Shown one piece after another: positions 35,937 to 44,879 of a stretch of DNA of 64,000 bases (the stretch's first letter is position 1; each line of letters opens with the position of its first letter). The position numbers were made by a program, and so were the translations under genes. The notes beneath the pieces are model-generated. The model saw only the letters and a program-made list of their open reading frames with translations. It made no database searches and was not told the origin of the DNA. The DNA comes from Vibrio chagasii (lineage in GTDB: Bacteria > Pseudomonadota > Gammaproteobacteria > Enterobacterales > Vibrionaceae): the NCBI RefSeq assembly GCF_024347355.1, contig NZ_AP025466.1, positions 1,178,001 to 1,242,000 on the forward strand, given 5' to 3'.

Positions 35937-36112
35937 TCTGCTTTTCTTCCCCTTACTCCTGAACTTCTAGTTGAATATGGCTGACTTTACATGTGTTATT
36001 GTAATTTATAAGATGACGATCTAGATCACAACTATACTCATTTGGTTCAATATTAAATAATAATCATTAACTCAATCTGTATATTGTCAGTGAATGACAT
36101 TAAGAGGTTGTT

Positions 36113-38887
36113 ATGAAGACATATTATTTAGCGACGGCAATATGCTTTGCCCTGGTTGGTTGCAGTTCTACATCAAAAACCAATGAAACTTTAATTCAAC
36201 CAGATCCTGCCTGGACATCTGCTCAACTGGATAATGGTTTTACCTACCATGTTTATCCTGATCATGAAGCATCGGTATCTGTGCGTTTAGTTGTGCACGC
36301 GGGCTCCATTCAAGAAACACCTCAACAAGAAGGCTATGCTCACTTTGTCGAGCACATGGCATTTAATGGCAGCAAGAACTTCTCTCAAAACGATGTGATT
36401 CGTCTATTTGAAGAAGCTGGCTCCAGCTTTGGTGCGGACATCAATGCCTATACTTCCTATGAAGATACGGTGTATGAATTAGATTTGCCAGATAACCTCC
36501 AATTAGAGCAAGCATTGACTTGGATGCGTGACGTTGGCGATGGCCTCGATCTCTCTAGTTCGGAAGTTGAAAAAGAAAAGGGAGTGATTCTTGGTGAGTT
36601 TCGTATAGCTCGTCTCGATGATAAGTCGTTCCCTGAGAAATATGTTGATTACCTTTTCGAAGGCAGCCCTTATGAATCGCAAGATGCGCTAGGAACTAAA
36701 GCTTCGGTTATGGCTGCCACGTCGGAAGGGCTTACCGACTTTTACCAAACTTGGTATCAACCTCAAATCGTTGAGCTAGTGGTTTCTGGTGATGTGGACC
36801 TTAAAACAGTGATCCCAATGATTGAAGAGAAATTTTCGAGCTGGGAGCGCGGTAAAACGTCAAAGCCACAAAAGCAGAATACGACTTCGTTCAATGAAGG
36901 TGACTACATTGAATATGCTGGCAGAGAAGCTCCGAGTATTTCTTTGACGTTTAACCGAGGTTTAAACACTGTTGAAACCCACGCTCAACAACATCAGCGT
37001 TGGTTGGATGAAACCACTCAGATTCTTATTCAACAGCGTTTAGAGGCAGACTTTAATGATGCAGCGCTACCGACGCAATGGATAACGTCAGATAACATCA
37101 GGTTGGGTGCTCTGCTTTATTCATCGACAAGTGTTGGCTTCCCAGCAGGCAGCCGTGATGCGGTTCAGAAAGCGTTGGTTTCTACTTTAACGTCGTTACG
37201 TGATTACGGTGTTTCTGAAGGAGAAATTGCGAGTGAGCTCCATTATTATCAAGACTCACTGGATGATATTGAGCACGACTGGGATAAAAGGGACAGTGTG
37301 GATCACGTGAACGATAAAGTGAACGCATTATTGTCTGGCGATATTGTCCAATCTCAAAAAGACTATCAGGCCAGCATGGAAGCCTTTCTTGCTAATTTAA
37401 GCCTTGAAGCGATTAATAAAAATATCAAAGAAGTCCTTTCGAGTGATTACTTTTTGATTGTCGGCATGGATGACAATGAGGATCGCACAGCGGTTCTGGC
37501 TTCTCTCGATGGATTAAAAGCTTCTTATAGTCAGCAGGGTACACAGACATTCGTAACGGCAACAGCCAGTGCATTTGCTTCGCCTGCCGTACCCGGTGAG
37601 GTTGAATTGGTAGAGCAAATGTACGCCGATCCAAATATTCAAAAGTGGACTTTAAGTAATGGTATCGACATGTGGTACCTACGTGATTCATACGCGAAAG
37701 ACGATGTTGGAATAATGTACGTGAGTCTTGGCGGTAAAGCGGCGTTGGATCCGGATTTATACGCAGCTGCAAATGTGACATTACCTGTTATTGCTCGAAG
37801 TGGTGCTGGTGACTTTACGGGATCTGAGCTGAAAGCCTACTTTGATCGTGAAGGGATTTTAGTCGATTCTTTTATTTCTTCGACGCGACATGGCATTGAG
37901 TTTAATATCGAAAAAGATGGGATGAGTGACGCGTTTGCTGCGCTATATACCTTCATTGTGTCTCCTAAAGTGAATTCTGATCAGTTTGAAGCTGTGAAGC
38001 AAGAGCTAGTGCAAGATAAAGAGTCCTTCCTAAGTACGCCTGTTGGTCAATTTGAACAAGCGATCAATCAAAATATTTATCGCTCGGGAAGCCGCTATCT
38101 ATTCGTAAATAAAGAGCGTGTTAAAGCGGTTTCTGTTGAAGATGTCCGTGCTGTTCATCAACAATTATTTGGTCAACTAAGACACAACCAGTTGGTGGTC
38201 GTTGGTGATATCGACCCAAGTGAGTTGAAACCTCTAGTTCGTAAGTACTTAGCTTCAATTCCATTGCAAGCGGGGACGGTGCCAGACTTCAAAGTGGAGT
38301 ACAAGCAACCAACGAAACCACGTATTGATGTCGCGATCAACAACGTAAATAGTGCGGAATATATCTTACGAGTGATTCCAGAGCCGACGACGATAGAAAG
38401 TGGAGGCTGGACTGCAAAAGATGTCTTCATGGAAGACTTATTGCAACGTTTAGTCGCATCTCGTTTAGACTCTTATGTTCGTGAAGAGTTGAGTTTAGAT
38501 TATTCACCTTATGCTTATGCGGCTTCGAATGATGGTGAACCGACTCATGAGTGGGTAATCGGAGCAATGATCGCGCCGGAGAACGTAGATACTGTTGAAA
38601 TGGCGATTGATAGAGTGATCTCAGACCTCCTACAAGGTATTTCTGAAGACGAACTGCATTCGATAGTAAAACAGTTTGAATCTGACTTCGTGCCACTAGA
38701 GGCAAGCTCTATCGATCAGGCGTGGTTTGTGTCTCGTTATCTATTGTATGGGTATGGAGTGGAAGCTTTGGCTGATGTTGACCGAGTCGCTAAATCAATA
38801 TCGGTTGAAGACATGAATGCTCTGCTCCATCACCTATTTGGCGAGAATAGCCGTAAGGTTAAGAACATCATGCGTCCTGAAGCTTAA
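36113..38887 (+). CDS. M16 family zinc protease, lipoprotein
   Basis: A 924-residue insulinase/pitrilysin-type protease anchored as a lipoprotein: the lipobox LVGC places the lipidated Cys at 17. The active site HFVEH (His77, Glu80, His81) lies in domain 1, with the downstream Glu region EVEKEKGVILGE. Further peptidase M16 domains follow, the later ones inactive as usual. The size equals that of two-lobe bacterial M16 proteins of the envelope. It sits alone between the LytTR operon and vemP. It likely degrades peptides in the periplasm. Confidence 0.92.
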   Translation: MKTYYLATAICFALVGCSSTSKTNETLIQPDPAWTSAQLDNGFTYHVYPDHEASVSVRLVVHAGSIQETPQQEGYAHFVEHMAFNGSKNFSQNDVIRLFEEAGSSFGADINAYTSYEDTVYELDLPDNLQLEQALTWMRDVGDGLDLSSSEVEKEKGVILGEFRIARLDDKSFPEKYVDYLFEGSPYESQDALGTKASVMAATSEGLTDFYQTWYQPQIVELVVSGDVDLKTVIPMIEEKFSSWERGKTSKPQKQNTTSFNEGDYIEYAGREAPSISLTFNRGLNTVETHAQQHQRWLDETTQILIQQRLEADFNDAALPTQWITSDNIRLGALLYSSTSVGFPAGSRDAVQKALVSTLTSLRDYGVSEGEIASELHYYQDSLDDIEHDWDKRDSVDHVNDKVNALLSGDIVQSQKDYQASMEAFLANLSLEAINKNIKEVLSSDYFLIVGMDDNEDRTAVLASLDGLKASYSQQGTQTFVTATASAFASPAVPGEVELVEQMYADPNIQKWTLSNGIDMWYLRDSYAKDDVGIMYVSLGGKAALDPDLYAAANVTLPVIARSGAGDFTGSELKAYFDREGILVDSFISSTRHGIEFNIEKDGMSDAFAALYTFIVSPKVNSDQFEAVKQELVQDKESFLSTPVGQFEQAINQNIYRSGSRYLFVNKERVKAVSVEDVRAVHQQLFGQLRHNQLVVVGDIDPSELKPLVRKYLASIPLQAGTVPDFKVEYKQPTKPRIDVAINNVNSAEYILRVIPEPTTIESGGWTAKDVFMEDLLQRLVASRLDSYVREELSLDYSPYAYAASNDGEPTHEWVIGAMIAPENVDTVEMAIDRVISDLLQGISEDELHSIVKQFESDFVPLEASSIDQAWFVSRYLLYGYGVEALADVDRVAKSISVEDMNALLHHLFGENSRKVKNIMRPEA

Positions 38888-38953
38888 TCGCTTTGATACT
38901 GTGTAATAGCTATAAAACGTCATAACAATCAGCGTTGGACGCATACGTAATGG

Positions 38954-38988
38954 AAAGCCAAGCCTAGTTGCTTGGCTTTTTCTTTTTT
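38954..38988 (+). terminator. terminator after the M16 protease gene
   Basis: AAAGCCAAGC / GCTTGGCTTTTTC followed by a T-rich run. Confidence 0.88.
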
Positions 38989-39098
38989 TAGAACCATTGA
39001 AGCTTAATCGGTTGCATTGAATCATTTTCTAAAAAAATGTTTTAAATCAAGACAGCGTTTCATTTGTGTTGTAGATTGGCGATCTACGAGAATGTTGT

Positions 39099-39605
39099 TT
39101 GGATATTAGATTGCTTAAACTGGGTACCCGATTAGTCTTAATGTTGTTTTTACTGAGCTTTGGCTTAGTGAACTCTAACGGCTATTCGTTTCCTTCTAAG
39201 CCGTTTCAAATCGAGACTGCTCAACAGCAATCTTTCGCGCAAAAACAGTGTCAGAACGCTGCCATTGATGACCCATCGGCCTATTTGGAGTGCGATAAAG
39301 TTCAAGTAGGCGCTTCGTCAGTGGGTGACAGCTCCAACTATCACGATACTGAATCTAGCCTTCAAGCGACGACTTACCGACGTATGTCAACCAATGAGCA
39401 AGAAAGCGCGCCCGACCTTGAGCCTGCTTATCACTTGCTGATTGACTTCTCTCCCCCTTCTTTACTGGCTTCGCTGTTAGCGACAACCCCGATGTTGGAC
39501 CTCAAACAGCACTGGACCAGTATTGTCAGCTCTCCGCCTTCCCGTTTGTCGGGGTGGAAAGAGGGCAACATCCAATATTCACATTTCCGAGAACTTATTA
39601 GCTAA
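39099..39605 (+). CDS. vemP: VemP-type export-monitoring arrest peptide
   Basis: A 168-residue secreted leader protein. The signal peptide runs to about 28 (LVLMLFLLSFGLVNSNG); the start is taken as TTG 39099, since the next in-frame ATG (39141) would cut the signal in half. The C-terminus (SRLSGWKEGNIQYSHFRELIS) resembles the ribosome-arrest region of Vibrio alginolyticus VemP (GWKE core), and the gene stands directly before a second secDF pair, exactly the VemP context. In that system translation stalls until the nascent chain is pulled by the Sec machinery, and the stall opens a stem to turn on secDF2. Confidence 0.85.
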   Translation: MDIRLLKLGTRLVLMLFLLSFGLVNSNGYSFPSKPFQIETAQQQSFAQKQCQNAAIDDPSAYLECDKVQVGASSVGDSSNYHDTESSLQATTYRRMSTNEQESAPDLEPAYHLLIDFSPPSLLASLLATTPMLDLKQHWTSIVSSPPSRLSGWKEGNIQYSHFRELIS

Positions 39606-39764
39606 TCGTTTGCCCCTGATTGGTCGCATCGACGATCCCTTGTGTCCGTTGTTCTATCCAATCCTCAAAACAATTCGCGAATGCACTCTGCTGTCGTTTA
39701 ATCAGTTTGGTCTGGTTGGCGTCAGTTTCGTACCTGTTCGCAACATATTAGCTTAAGAAATAAG
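39594..39764 (+). promoter_or_regulatory. long-range stem that hides the secD2 ribosome binding site
   Basis: CTTATTAGCTAAT (39594-39606), formed by the last codons and stop of vemP, can pair with ATTAGCT (39747-39753) plus AATAAG (39759-39764), with a five-base bulge. The second arm includes the AAG of the AAGAG ribosome binding site of secD2. A ribosome stalled at the end of vemP would cover the first arm and free the site. Confidence 0.65.
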
Positions 39765-39775
39765 AGATCTTGACT

Positions 39776-41569
39776 GTGAAAAAACGCATTCCAAGAAAAC
39801 AAATCAACCACTACTCGAAGTGGAAATACGTGGTACTTATCACCACCATTATCATCATGGTTCTGAGCGCTTTACCGTCTTGGTATGGCGAAGATGCTTC
39901 GGTTCAAATTAACAATCGCTCTGAACAAACCATCGACGCGACGCAGGTGACTCAATACCTTGCGAGCGAAGGCATCCAAGCTAAATCGGCTTATCAGAAA
40001 GACAAGCGTTTAGTGGTGATCTTAGAAGATGCCGAGCAGCAAGCAAAAGCCAAAGAAGTACTGAATGAGCGTCTGCTTGATACTGCAACCGTCGCGTTAG
40101 CAATGGAGCCAGCAGCACCAAAATGGCTGACTGACATGGGCTTTGCACCTATTCAGCTAGGCCTTGACCTACGTGGTGGTGTGCAGTTCTTACTCGAAGT
40201 AGACATGGAACCGGTTTACCACGCGCAAGCGCAAGCCATAGCTGATGAAATCACCAGCCAAGTGCGTTATGCCCGCGGTAAAGTGGTAAACGACAAAGTG
40301 GAATTTAACTTCCGTACCGATGCGGATTTTGAAAAGGCGCAGAAGCTGATTCGTGAAGAGTTCCCGCAATGGCTACGTGACAGCTCAGACAAAAAGCTGA
40401 CTCTGACGCAATCAGAAGATGAACAACGTACGCTTCGCAACCTAACGGTTCAACAAAACCTACAAATCATGCGTAGCCGTATTGAGGAGCTAGGTATCAC
40501 CGAAGCTTCAATTCAGCGCCAAGGTGAAAGCCGTATCCGTATCGAATTACCGGGTGTACAAGATCCCGCAGCTGCAAAAGACGTGATTGGTGCCACTGCA
40601 TCATTGGCGTTCTACTCGGTTTACGACAACCCAACACGCAACACTCAAACGCTGAAAGATACCGATGGCAACCGTGTGGTTGTTGCTCGCAAAGCAGTAC
40701 TAAGTGGTGAACATATTATTGATGCACGTAGTGGCATTGGTGAAATGGGCAGCGCAGAAGTAAACATCACCCTAGATTCTGCGGGTGGTAAGAAAATGTC
40801 TGAGTTCTCTCGTCATAATATCGGTAAGCCGATGGCGACAGTGTACAGTGAGTACAGCCGCGACAGAGCCGGTAATAGCGAGAAAACCAGTGAAGTGATC
40901 AGCGTTGCGAACATCCAATCTCAATTGGGTAGCCGCTTCAGAATTACAGGTGCAGGCAGCATGGCTGAAGCGCAAGAGCTTGCTCTATTGCTTCGTGCAG
41001 GTTCACTAACAGCGCCAGTCACTATCATTGAAGAGCGTACCATTGGTCCATCTTTGGGCGCAGAAAACGTGACTAACGGTTTTGCTGCACTGGCGCTTGG
41101 CCTTGGTCTTACTCTAACGTTCATGGCGCTATGGTATCGCCGTCTTGGTTGGGTCGCGAATGGTGCGCTTATCGTTAACATGGTAACGCTGTTTGGTCTG
41201 ATCGCATTGCTACCGGGTGCGGTATTAACACTGCCGGGTATTGCTGGCTTGGTATTAACCGTTGGTATGGCGGTGGATACTAACGTACTTATCTTCGAAC
41301 GTATTCGAGACAAAATGAAAGAAGGACGCAGCTTTGCTAGCTCCATCGATCGTGGTTTCGATAGCGCGTTCTCGTCTATCTTCGATGCTAACTTCACCAC
41401 CATGATTGTAGCTGTCGCTCTTTACACCATTGGTAACGGACCAATTCAAGGCTTTGCTTTGACACTGGGCTTGGGTCTTCTAACCAGTATGTTTACGGGC
41501 ATTTTTGCTTCACGAGCGATCATCAATTTGGTTTGGGGGCGTGACCAACGCCACGATGTAAGGATTTAA
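39776..41569 (+). CDS. secD: protein translocase subunit SecD, second copy (SecD2)
   Basis: A 597-residue inner-membrane subunit of SecDF, which uses ion flow to pull exported proteins across. One N-terminal span (about 20-40), a large periplasmic P1 domain with the conserved LGLDLRGGVQFLLEVD and five C-terminal spans containing VLTVGMAVDTNVLIFERIRDK. The start is probably GTG 39776, nine bases after AAGAG; TTG 39770 is too close to it. This is the inducible paralogue controlled by vemP; in V. alginolyticus the SecDF2 form serves low-salt conditions. Confidence 0.92.
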   Translation: MKKRIPRKQINHYSKWKYVVLITTIIIMVLSALPSWYGEDASVQINNRSEQTIDATQVTQYLASEGIQAKSAYQKDKRLVVILEDAEQQAKAKEVLNERLLDTATVALAMEPAAPKWLTDMGFAPIQLGLDLRGGVQFLLEVDMEPVYHAQAQAIADEITSQVRYARGKVVNDKVEFNFRTDADFEKAQKLIREEFPQWLRDSSDKKLTLTQSEDEQRTLRNLTVQQNLQIMRSRIEELGITEASIQRQGESRIRIELPGVQDPAAAKDVIGATASLAFYSVYDNPTRNTQTLKDTDGNRVVVARKAVLSGEHIIDARSGIGEMGSAEVNITLDSAGGKKMSEFSRHNIGKPMATVYSEYSRDRAGNSEKTSEVISVANIQSQLGSRFRITGAGSMAEAQELALLLRAGSLTAPVTIIEERTIGPSLGAENVTNGFAALALGLGLTLTFMALWYRRLGWVANGALIVNMVTLFGLIALLPGAVLTLPGIAGLVLTVGMAVDTNVLIFERIRDKMKEGRSFASSIDRGFDSAFSSIFDANFTTMIVAVALYTIGNGPIQGFALTLGLGLLTSMFTGIFASRAIINLVWGRDQRHDVRI

Positions 41570-41571
41570 GC

Positions 41572-42513
41572 ATGAGTACTTCAACAAAAATGACAATTTC
41601 AGAACGCTATTTTTCCAATAGCAATATGACTCTCCTGCGTAAGGTGATGTCGGTAATCTCTATTGTTCTGTTCATGAGCTCAGTAATGCTAGTGGCCGTG
41701 AAAGGGTTTAACTGGGGTTTGGACTTTACAGGCGGTGTGGTTGCTGAGGTTCAACTTTCTGATCAAGTGACCAAAGACGCATTGAAAACACAGCTTGATG
41801 CCGCTTTCCAACAAGACGTGCAAGTGGTTGGCATGGCAGAGCAAGACCGCTGGACCATTCGCTACAGCCAACTGACAGACGCACCGCAGATTAACTTAGT
41901 TGATGCTTTGGCATCGGTGAGTGACCAAGTGAAAGTGCTGAACAGCAGTGTGGTTGGCCCTCAAGTGGGTCAAGACATGGTTGACCAAGGTGGTTTAGCG
42001 GTATTGGTGTGTTTCTTAATGATCATGCTTTACCTAAGTGTACGATTTGAGTGGCGTTTAGCTCTAGGTGCTCTGGCTGCGATCATTTACGATGTGACGA
42101 TTATCTTCGGCTTATTCGCTTTGACTCAGTTTGAGTTCAACCTAACGGTGCTGGCCGCGGTATTAGCGATTCTGGGCTATTCACTGAATGACTCAATCAT
42201 CATTGCTGACCGTGTCCGTGAGATGCTGCGTGGCAACCCTAACGGCGATACCGACAACCTGCTTAACGAATCAGTCAAAGCGACGTTCTCTCGTACCATG
42301 GTGACTTCAGGTACGACTTTGTTAACAGTATCTGCGCTTTGGTTGCTTGGTGGCGCAGCGCTACAAGGTTTTGCGATTGCATTGGTTGTCGGTATTGCGA
42401 GTGGTACATGGTCTTCAATCTCGGTCGGTATCACCCTTCCGAAATTACTTGGCCTACAGCCTTGTCACTATCAAGTGAAACCGCCGGTAGAAGTTGAGGG
42501 TGAGTACCCTTAA
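41572..42513 (+). CDS. secF: protein translocase subunit SecF, second copy (SecF2)
   Basis: A 313-residue partner of SecD2 with six spans. Family markers are FNWGLDFTGGVVAEVQL in the first periplasmic part, and the core VLAILGYSLNDSIIIADRVREML with the acidic residue of the ion path. It begins two bases after the secD2 stop with a weak site and is co-translated. Terminated by a strong stem. Confidence 0.94.
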   Translation: MSTSTKMTISERYFSNSNMTLLRKVMSVISIVLFMSSVMLVAVKGFNWGLDFTGGVVAEVQLSDQVTKDALKTQLDAAFQQDVQVVGMAEQDRWTIRYSQLTDAPQINLVDALASVSDQVKVLNSSVVGPQVGQDMVDQGGLAVLVCFLMIMLYLSVRFEWRLALGALAAIIYDVTIIFGLFALTQFEFNLTVLAAVLAILGYSLNDSIIIADRVREMLRGNPNGDTDNLLNESVKATFSRTMVTSGTTLLTVSALWLLGGAALQGFAIALVVGIASGTWSSISVGITLPKLLGLQPCHYQVKPPVEVEGEYP

Positions 42514-42559
42514 GTTATCTATTTTGATAATGCTGCAACTCAGTAAGTGAGTTTACTTT

Positions 42560-42598
42560 AGCCCTTCGTTTTTAACCGAACGAAGGGCTTTATTTTAT
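42560..42598 (+). terminator. terminator after secF2
   Basis: AGCCCTTCGTT / AACGAAGGGCT followed by a T-rich stretch. Confidence 0.88.
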
Positions 42599-42715
42599 TT
42601 AAGAGTCAATTAGTTAGAGAAAAGAGAGCCTATTTCAAAAAACGACGGGTTGAGCAGGCAAGCACTAATGATATGAAGTATGTTTATATGATGTTAGTAG
42701 AAATGAGGCAAGGGA

Positions 42716-43582
42716 ATGGAATATCGACATCAATGTCACGTAGGCGACCACGGTGATGCACTGAAGCACCCTGTATTAAGTGCTCTGGTTCAGTCATTAA
42801 TGCAGCAGCATTCGCGCCTCAATGTTATCGACACTCACTCAGGTACAGGGTGTTACGACCTAACCACTGCGCCAAGTAATCACGCTGGCGAGTTTGCAGA
42901 AGGGGTTGGGTACCTTTGGCGAAACAAGGCGTACCTTCCTGAGTCATTCGCATCTTTTATGTCGGTGTTGGAATACTACAATCCGAATCAACTTATTACG
43001 CTGTATCCCGGTTCAGCGGCGATTACCTATCAACAAGGTCGCAGCCAAGATAGCTTCTATTTTTCAGATATTCAGCAAGATGAAGCCGACTTACTGCAAA
43101 CCAATATTGAGAAGTTACAACGCGATCTGGATGTCTCTAGCAAGCTGACCATTAGTGCGGGCGATGGGCTTAAAGCGCTGCCTGACGATGTCGCGAAACA
43201 TGATAGCCATCACCTGATAGTTATCGATCCACCTTACGAAACGGATTCCGAATATCTCGCGGTGATTGATGCTTTGGTTAAGGCCTATCAGCAGTCAGAG
43301 AGAGTCTCTGCGCTGATTTGGTATCCACTCTACACCGATGACAAAAGCTCACTGATTTTGAACCACTGCGTGACAGCGGTGAAAGATGGCTTGCTACCAA
43401 GCCCTATCAAATCGGAATTGCGACTGCGCGATCCTAAGGGCGATGACCGACTCATCGGTAGCGGTTTGTTGTTATTTAACCCACCACAAGGCATTGCAGG
43501 GACGGTTGCTGACACGCTCGATTACTTACATAGTCAGCTTGCAACTAATGGTGAAGGCTACTGGCAAATGAAAAGCCTATAA
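42716..43582 (+). CDS. rlmJ: 23S rRNA (adenine(2030)-N6)-methyltransferase
   Basis: A 288-residue methyltransferase. The RlmJ N-terminus YRHQCHVGDHGDALKHPV is characteristic; the SAM-binding strand is NVIDTHSGTGCYDL and the catalytic N6-adenine motif is DPPYE. It modifies one adenine of 23S rRNA. Single gene, in no operon here. N-terminal residues differ slightly from the E. coli form (GDHGD for GNHAD). Confidence 0.93.
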   Translation: MEYRHQCHVGDHGDALKHPVLSALVQSLMQQHSRLNVIDTHSGTGCYDLTTAPSNHAGEFAEGVGYLWRNKAYLPESFASFMSVLEYYNPNQLITLYPGSAAITYQQGRSQDSFYFSDIQQDEADLLQTNIEKLQRDLDVSSKLTISAGDGLKALPDDVAKHDSHHLIVIDPPYETDSEYLAVIDALVKAYQQSERVSALIWYPLYTDDKSSLILNHCVTAVKDGLLPSPIKSELRLRDPKGDDRLIGSGLLLFNPPQGIAGTVADTLDYLHSQLATNGEGYWQMKSL

Positions 43583-43804
43583 ATCTGATTGGTATGGGCT
43601 TTCTGATGAATTAGTAGACACACTTCACTAAATCACTGTTATTTATGTGGTTTAAATTGACCAAACGCTAACTTTTATTGATTGATTAATTGCCGTGAAT
43701 CATTTAAAAATGGAATATTGGTGCGCGCAAGTGCATAATGGCTCATAAGTTAAATAATTAGCCCAAATTAATATCAGATTGTGGTTTACCCCCTAAACTG
43801 CATT

Positions 43805-43836
43805 AGGCTCGCACTAGTCACGCGAGCCTTTCTTTT
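43805..43836. terminator. terminator between rlmJ and the HNH endonuclease gene
   Basis: AGGCTCGC / GCGAGCCTTTCTTTT with a nine-base loop. It is rightward by its T-rich tail. The rest of 43583-43851 is AT-rich without genes. Confidence 0.7.
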
Positions 43837-43851
43837 GCCTGAAAGAAATGT

Positions 43852-44673
43852 TTATAACAATTCTTCTTCAATCTTTAGTGCCTTCTCTCTGAGCTGGGAG
43901 TTGAACTCAGTAGCGTTTATTGAGTAGTGCGCTTCTCGGTGGCAATTAGGGCAGAGAGCAATCACGTTTTCAGGACAATCAGCACCACCATCCGCTAATC
44001 GTGTCAGGTGATGTACCTCTAGGTAGGGACCAGACTTTGCCTCAAAGGGCGATGCTATTTCACAGCCTTCACAAGTTCCATCTGCTCGTTTCTTTGCATA
44101 AAACTTGATAGCGTCACTACGATATTTCACGTGCGTGAGTTGCTCTTTAGGGCTAGCTTTAAGTGGTGTTGAAGCTAAAGCGATGTCTCGTAACTGCTTC
44201 AGTGATTTACTTTTAGTTGGCTTGGTAAGGTATGACATTTTTGGAGTTTGAATTTTATCTCCAATACTTTGCGGGACTATATCTAAATGGAAAATTATTG
44301 CGTCGCGAAGTTGGTCGTTTTTGTCGGGGCGTTGCTCTATGTGATGACAAATGTAGTTGCAAACTCCAACGAATCTAACCAAACCAGTTGAGACAGATTC
44401 AAATAAGAGAATCTCTTTTAGGTTGTTTTGGTGTTCAAAGATGGCCAAGTTTCCTTTAATCATCTGCATATCACCTTCTTGCCCTTCTCCTGTATATCGG
44501 AAAGTCCCGTCTGCACTAAAGCCATCAGAGTAACCAAATTCTTCACCTGCATCGCTTGTGAAGATAAATACATATGGGTGTGCTGCAGGCGTAGCTATAC
44601 CACCATATTGCTGACCTTTGTAACGGCCGTGTATATCTGTACGTCGATTGTAAACTTGTCCTACGTTGAACAA
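43852..44673 (-). CDS. solo SRA-like/HNH endonuclease (ScoMcrA-type, type IV restriction)
   Basis: A 273-residue protein. The N-terminal half (VGQVYNRRTDIHGRYKGQQYGGIATP, YSDGFSADGTFRYTGEGQEGDM, FLFESV-like and RFVGVC segments) is the SRA-like, modified-base-reading fold seen in ScoMcrA and many HNH fusion proteins. The C-terminal HNH nuclease has CEGC, EVHHLTRLADGG and CPNCHREAH (zinc and catalytic His). It has no methylase or specificity partner, so it probably attacks incoming DNA that carries modified bases or phosphorothioate. The gene is AT-richer than its neighbours, which fits acquisition by transfer. Confidence 0.85.
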   Translation of the reverse strand: MFNVGQVYNRRTDIHGRYKGQQYGGIATPAAHPYVFIFTSDAGEEFGYSDGFSADGTFRYTGEGQEGDMQMIKGNLAIFEHQNNLKEILLFESVSTGLVRFVGVCNYICHHIEQRPDKNDQLRDAIIFHLDIVPQSIGDKIQTPKMSYLTKPTKSKSLKQLRDIALASTPLKASPKEQLTHVKYRSDAIKFYAKKRADGTCEGCEIASPFEAKSGPYLEVHHLTRLADGGADCPENVIALCPNCHREAHYSINATEFNSQLREKALKIEEELL

Positions 44674-44879
44674 TGGAGAGTCCTCATTTATCCGTTTGAA
44701 TCGGAATTTTTATTGATATTTTTGTAGTTTATTTTTATGTAAAGTTTAAATATAACAGTGGTTTAAGTGAAAATATGTAAGTGGATTCTTGGGTGTGAAA
44801 AGGTATCGGCTTGGTCACGTTTTTAAAGAGATAAGCCTGCAGGACTCATGCAGGCTTGGGGGTATTTAATTCTTTACCA

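Noticed and set aside
39523..39756. Frame overlapping the end of vemP and the leader of secD2
   Set aside because: It runs through the regulatory stem. vemP in its own frame has the signal peptide and arrest motif, and the spacer is better explained as RNA structure.
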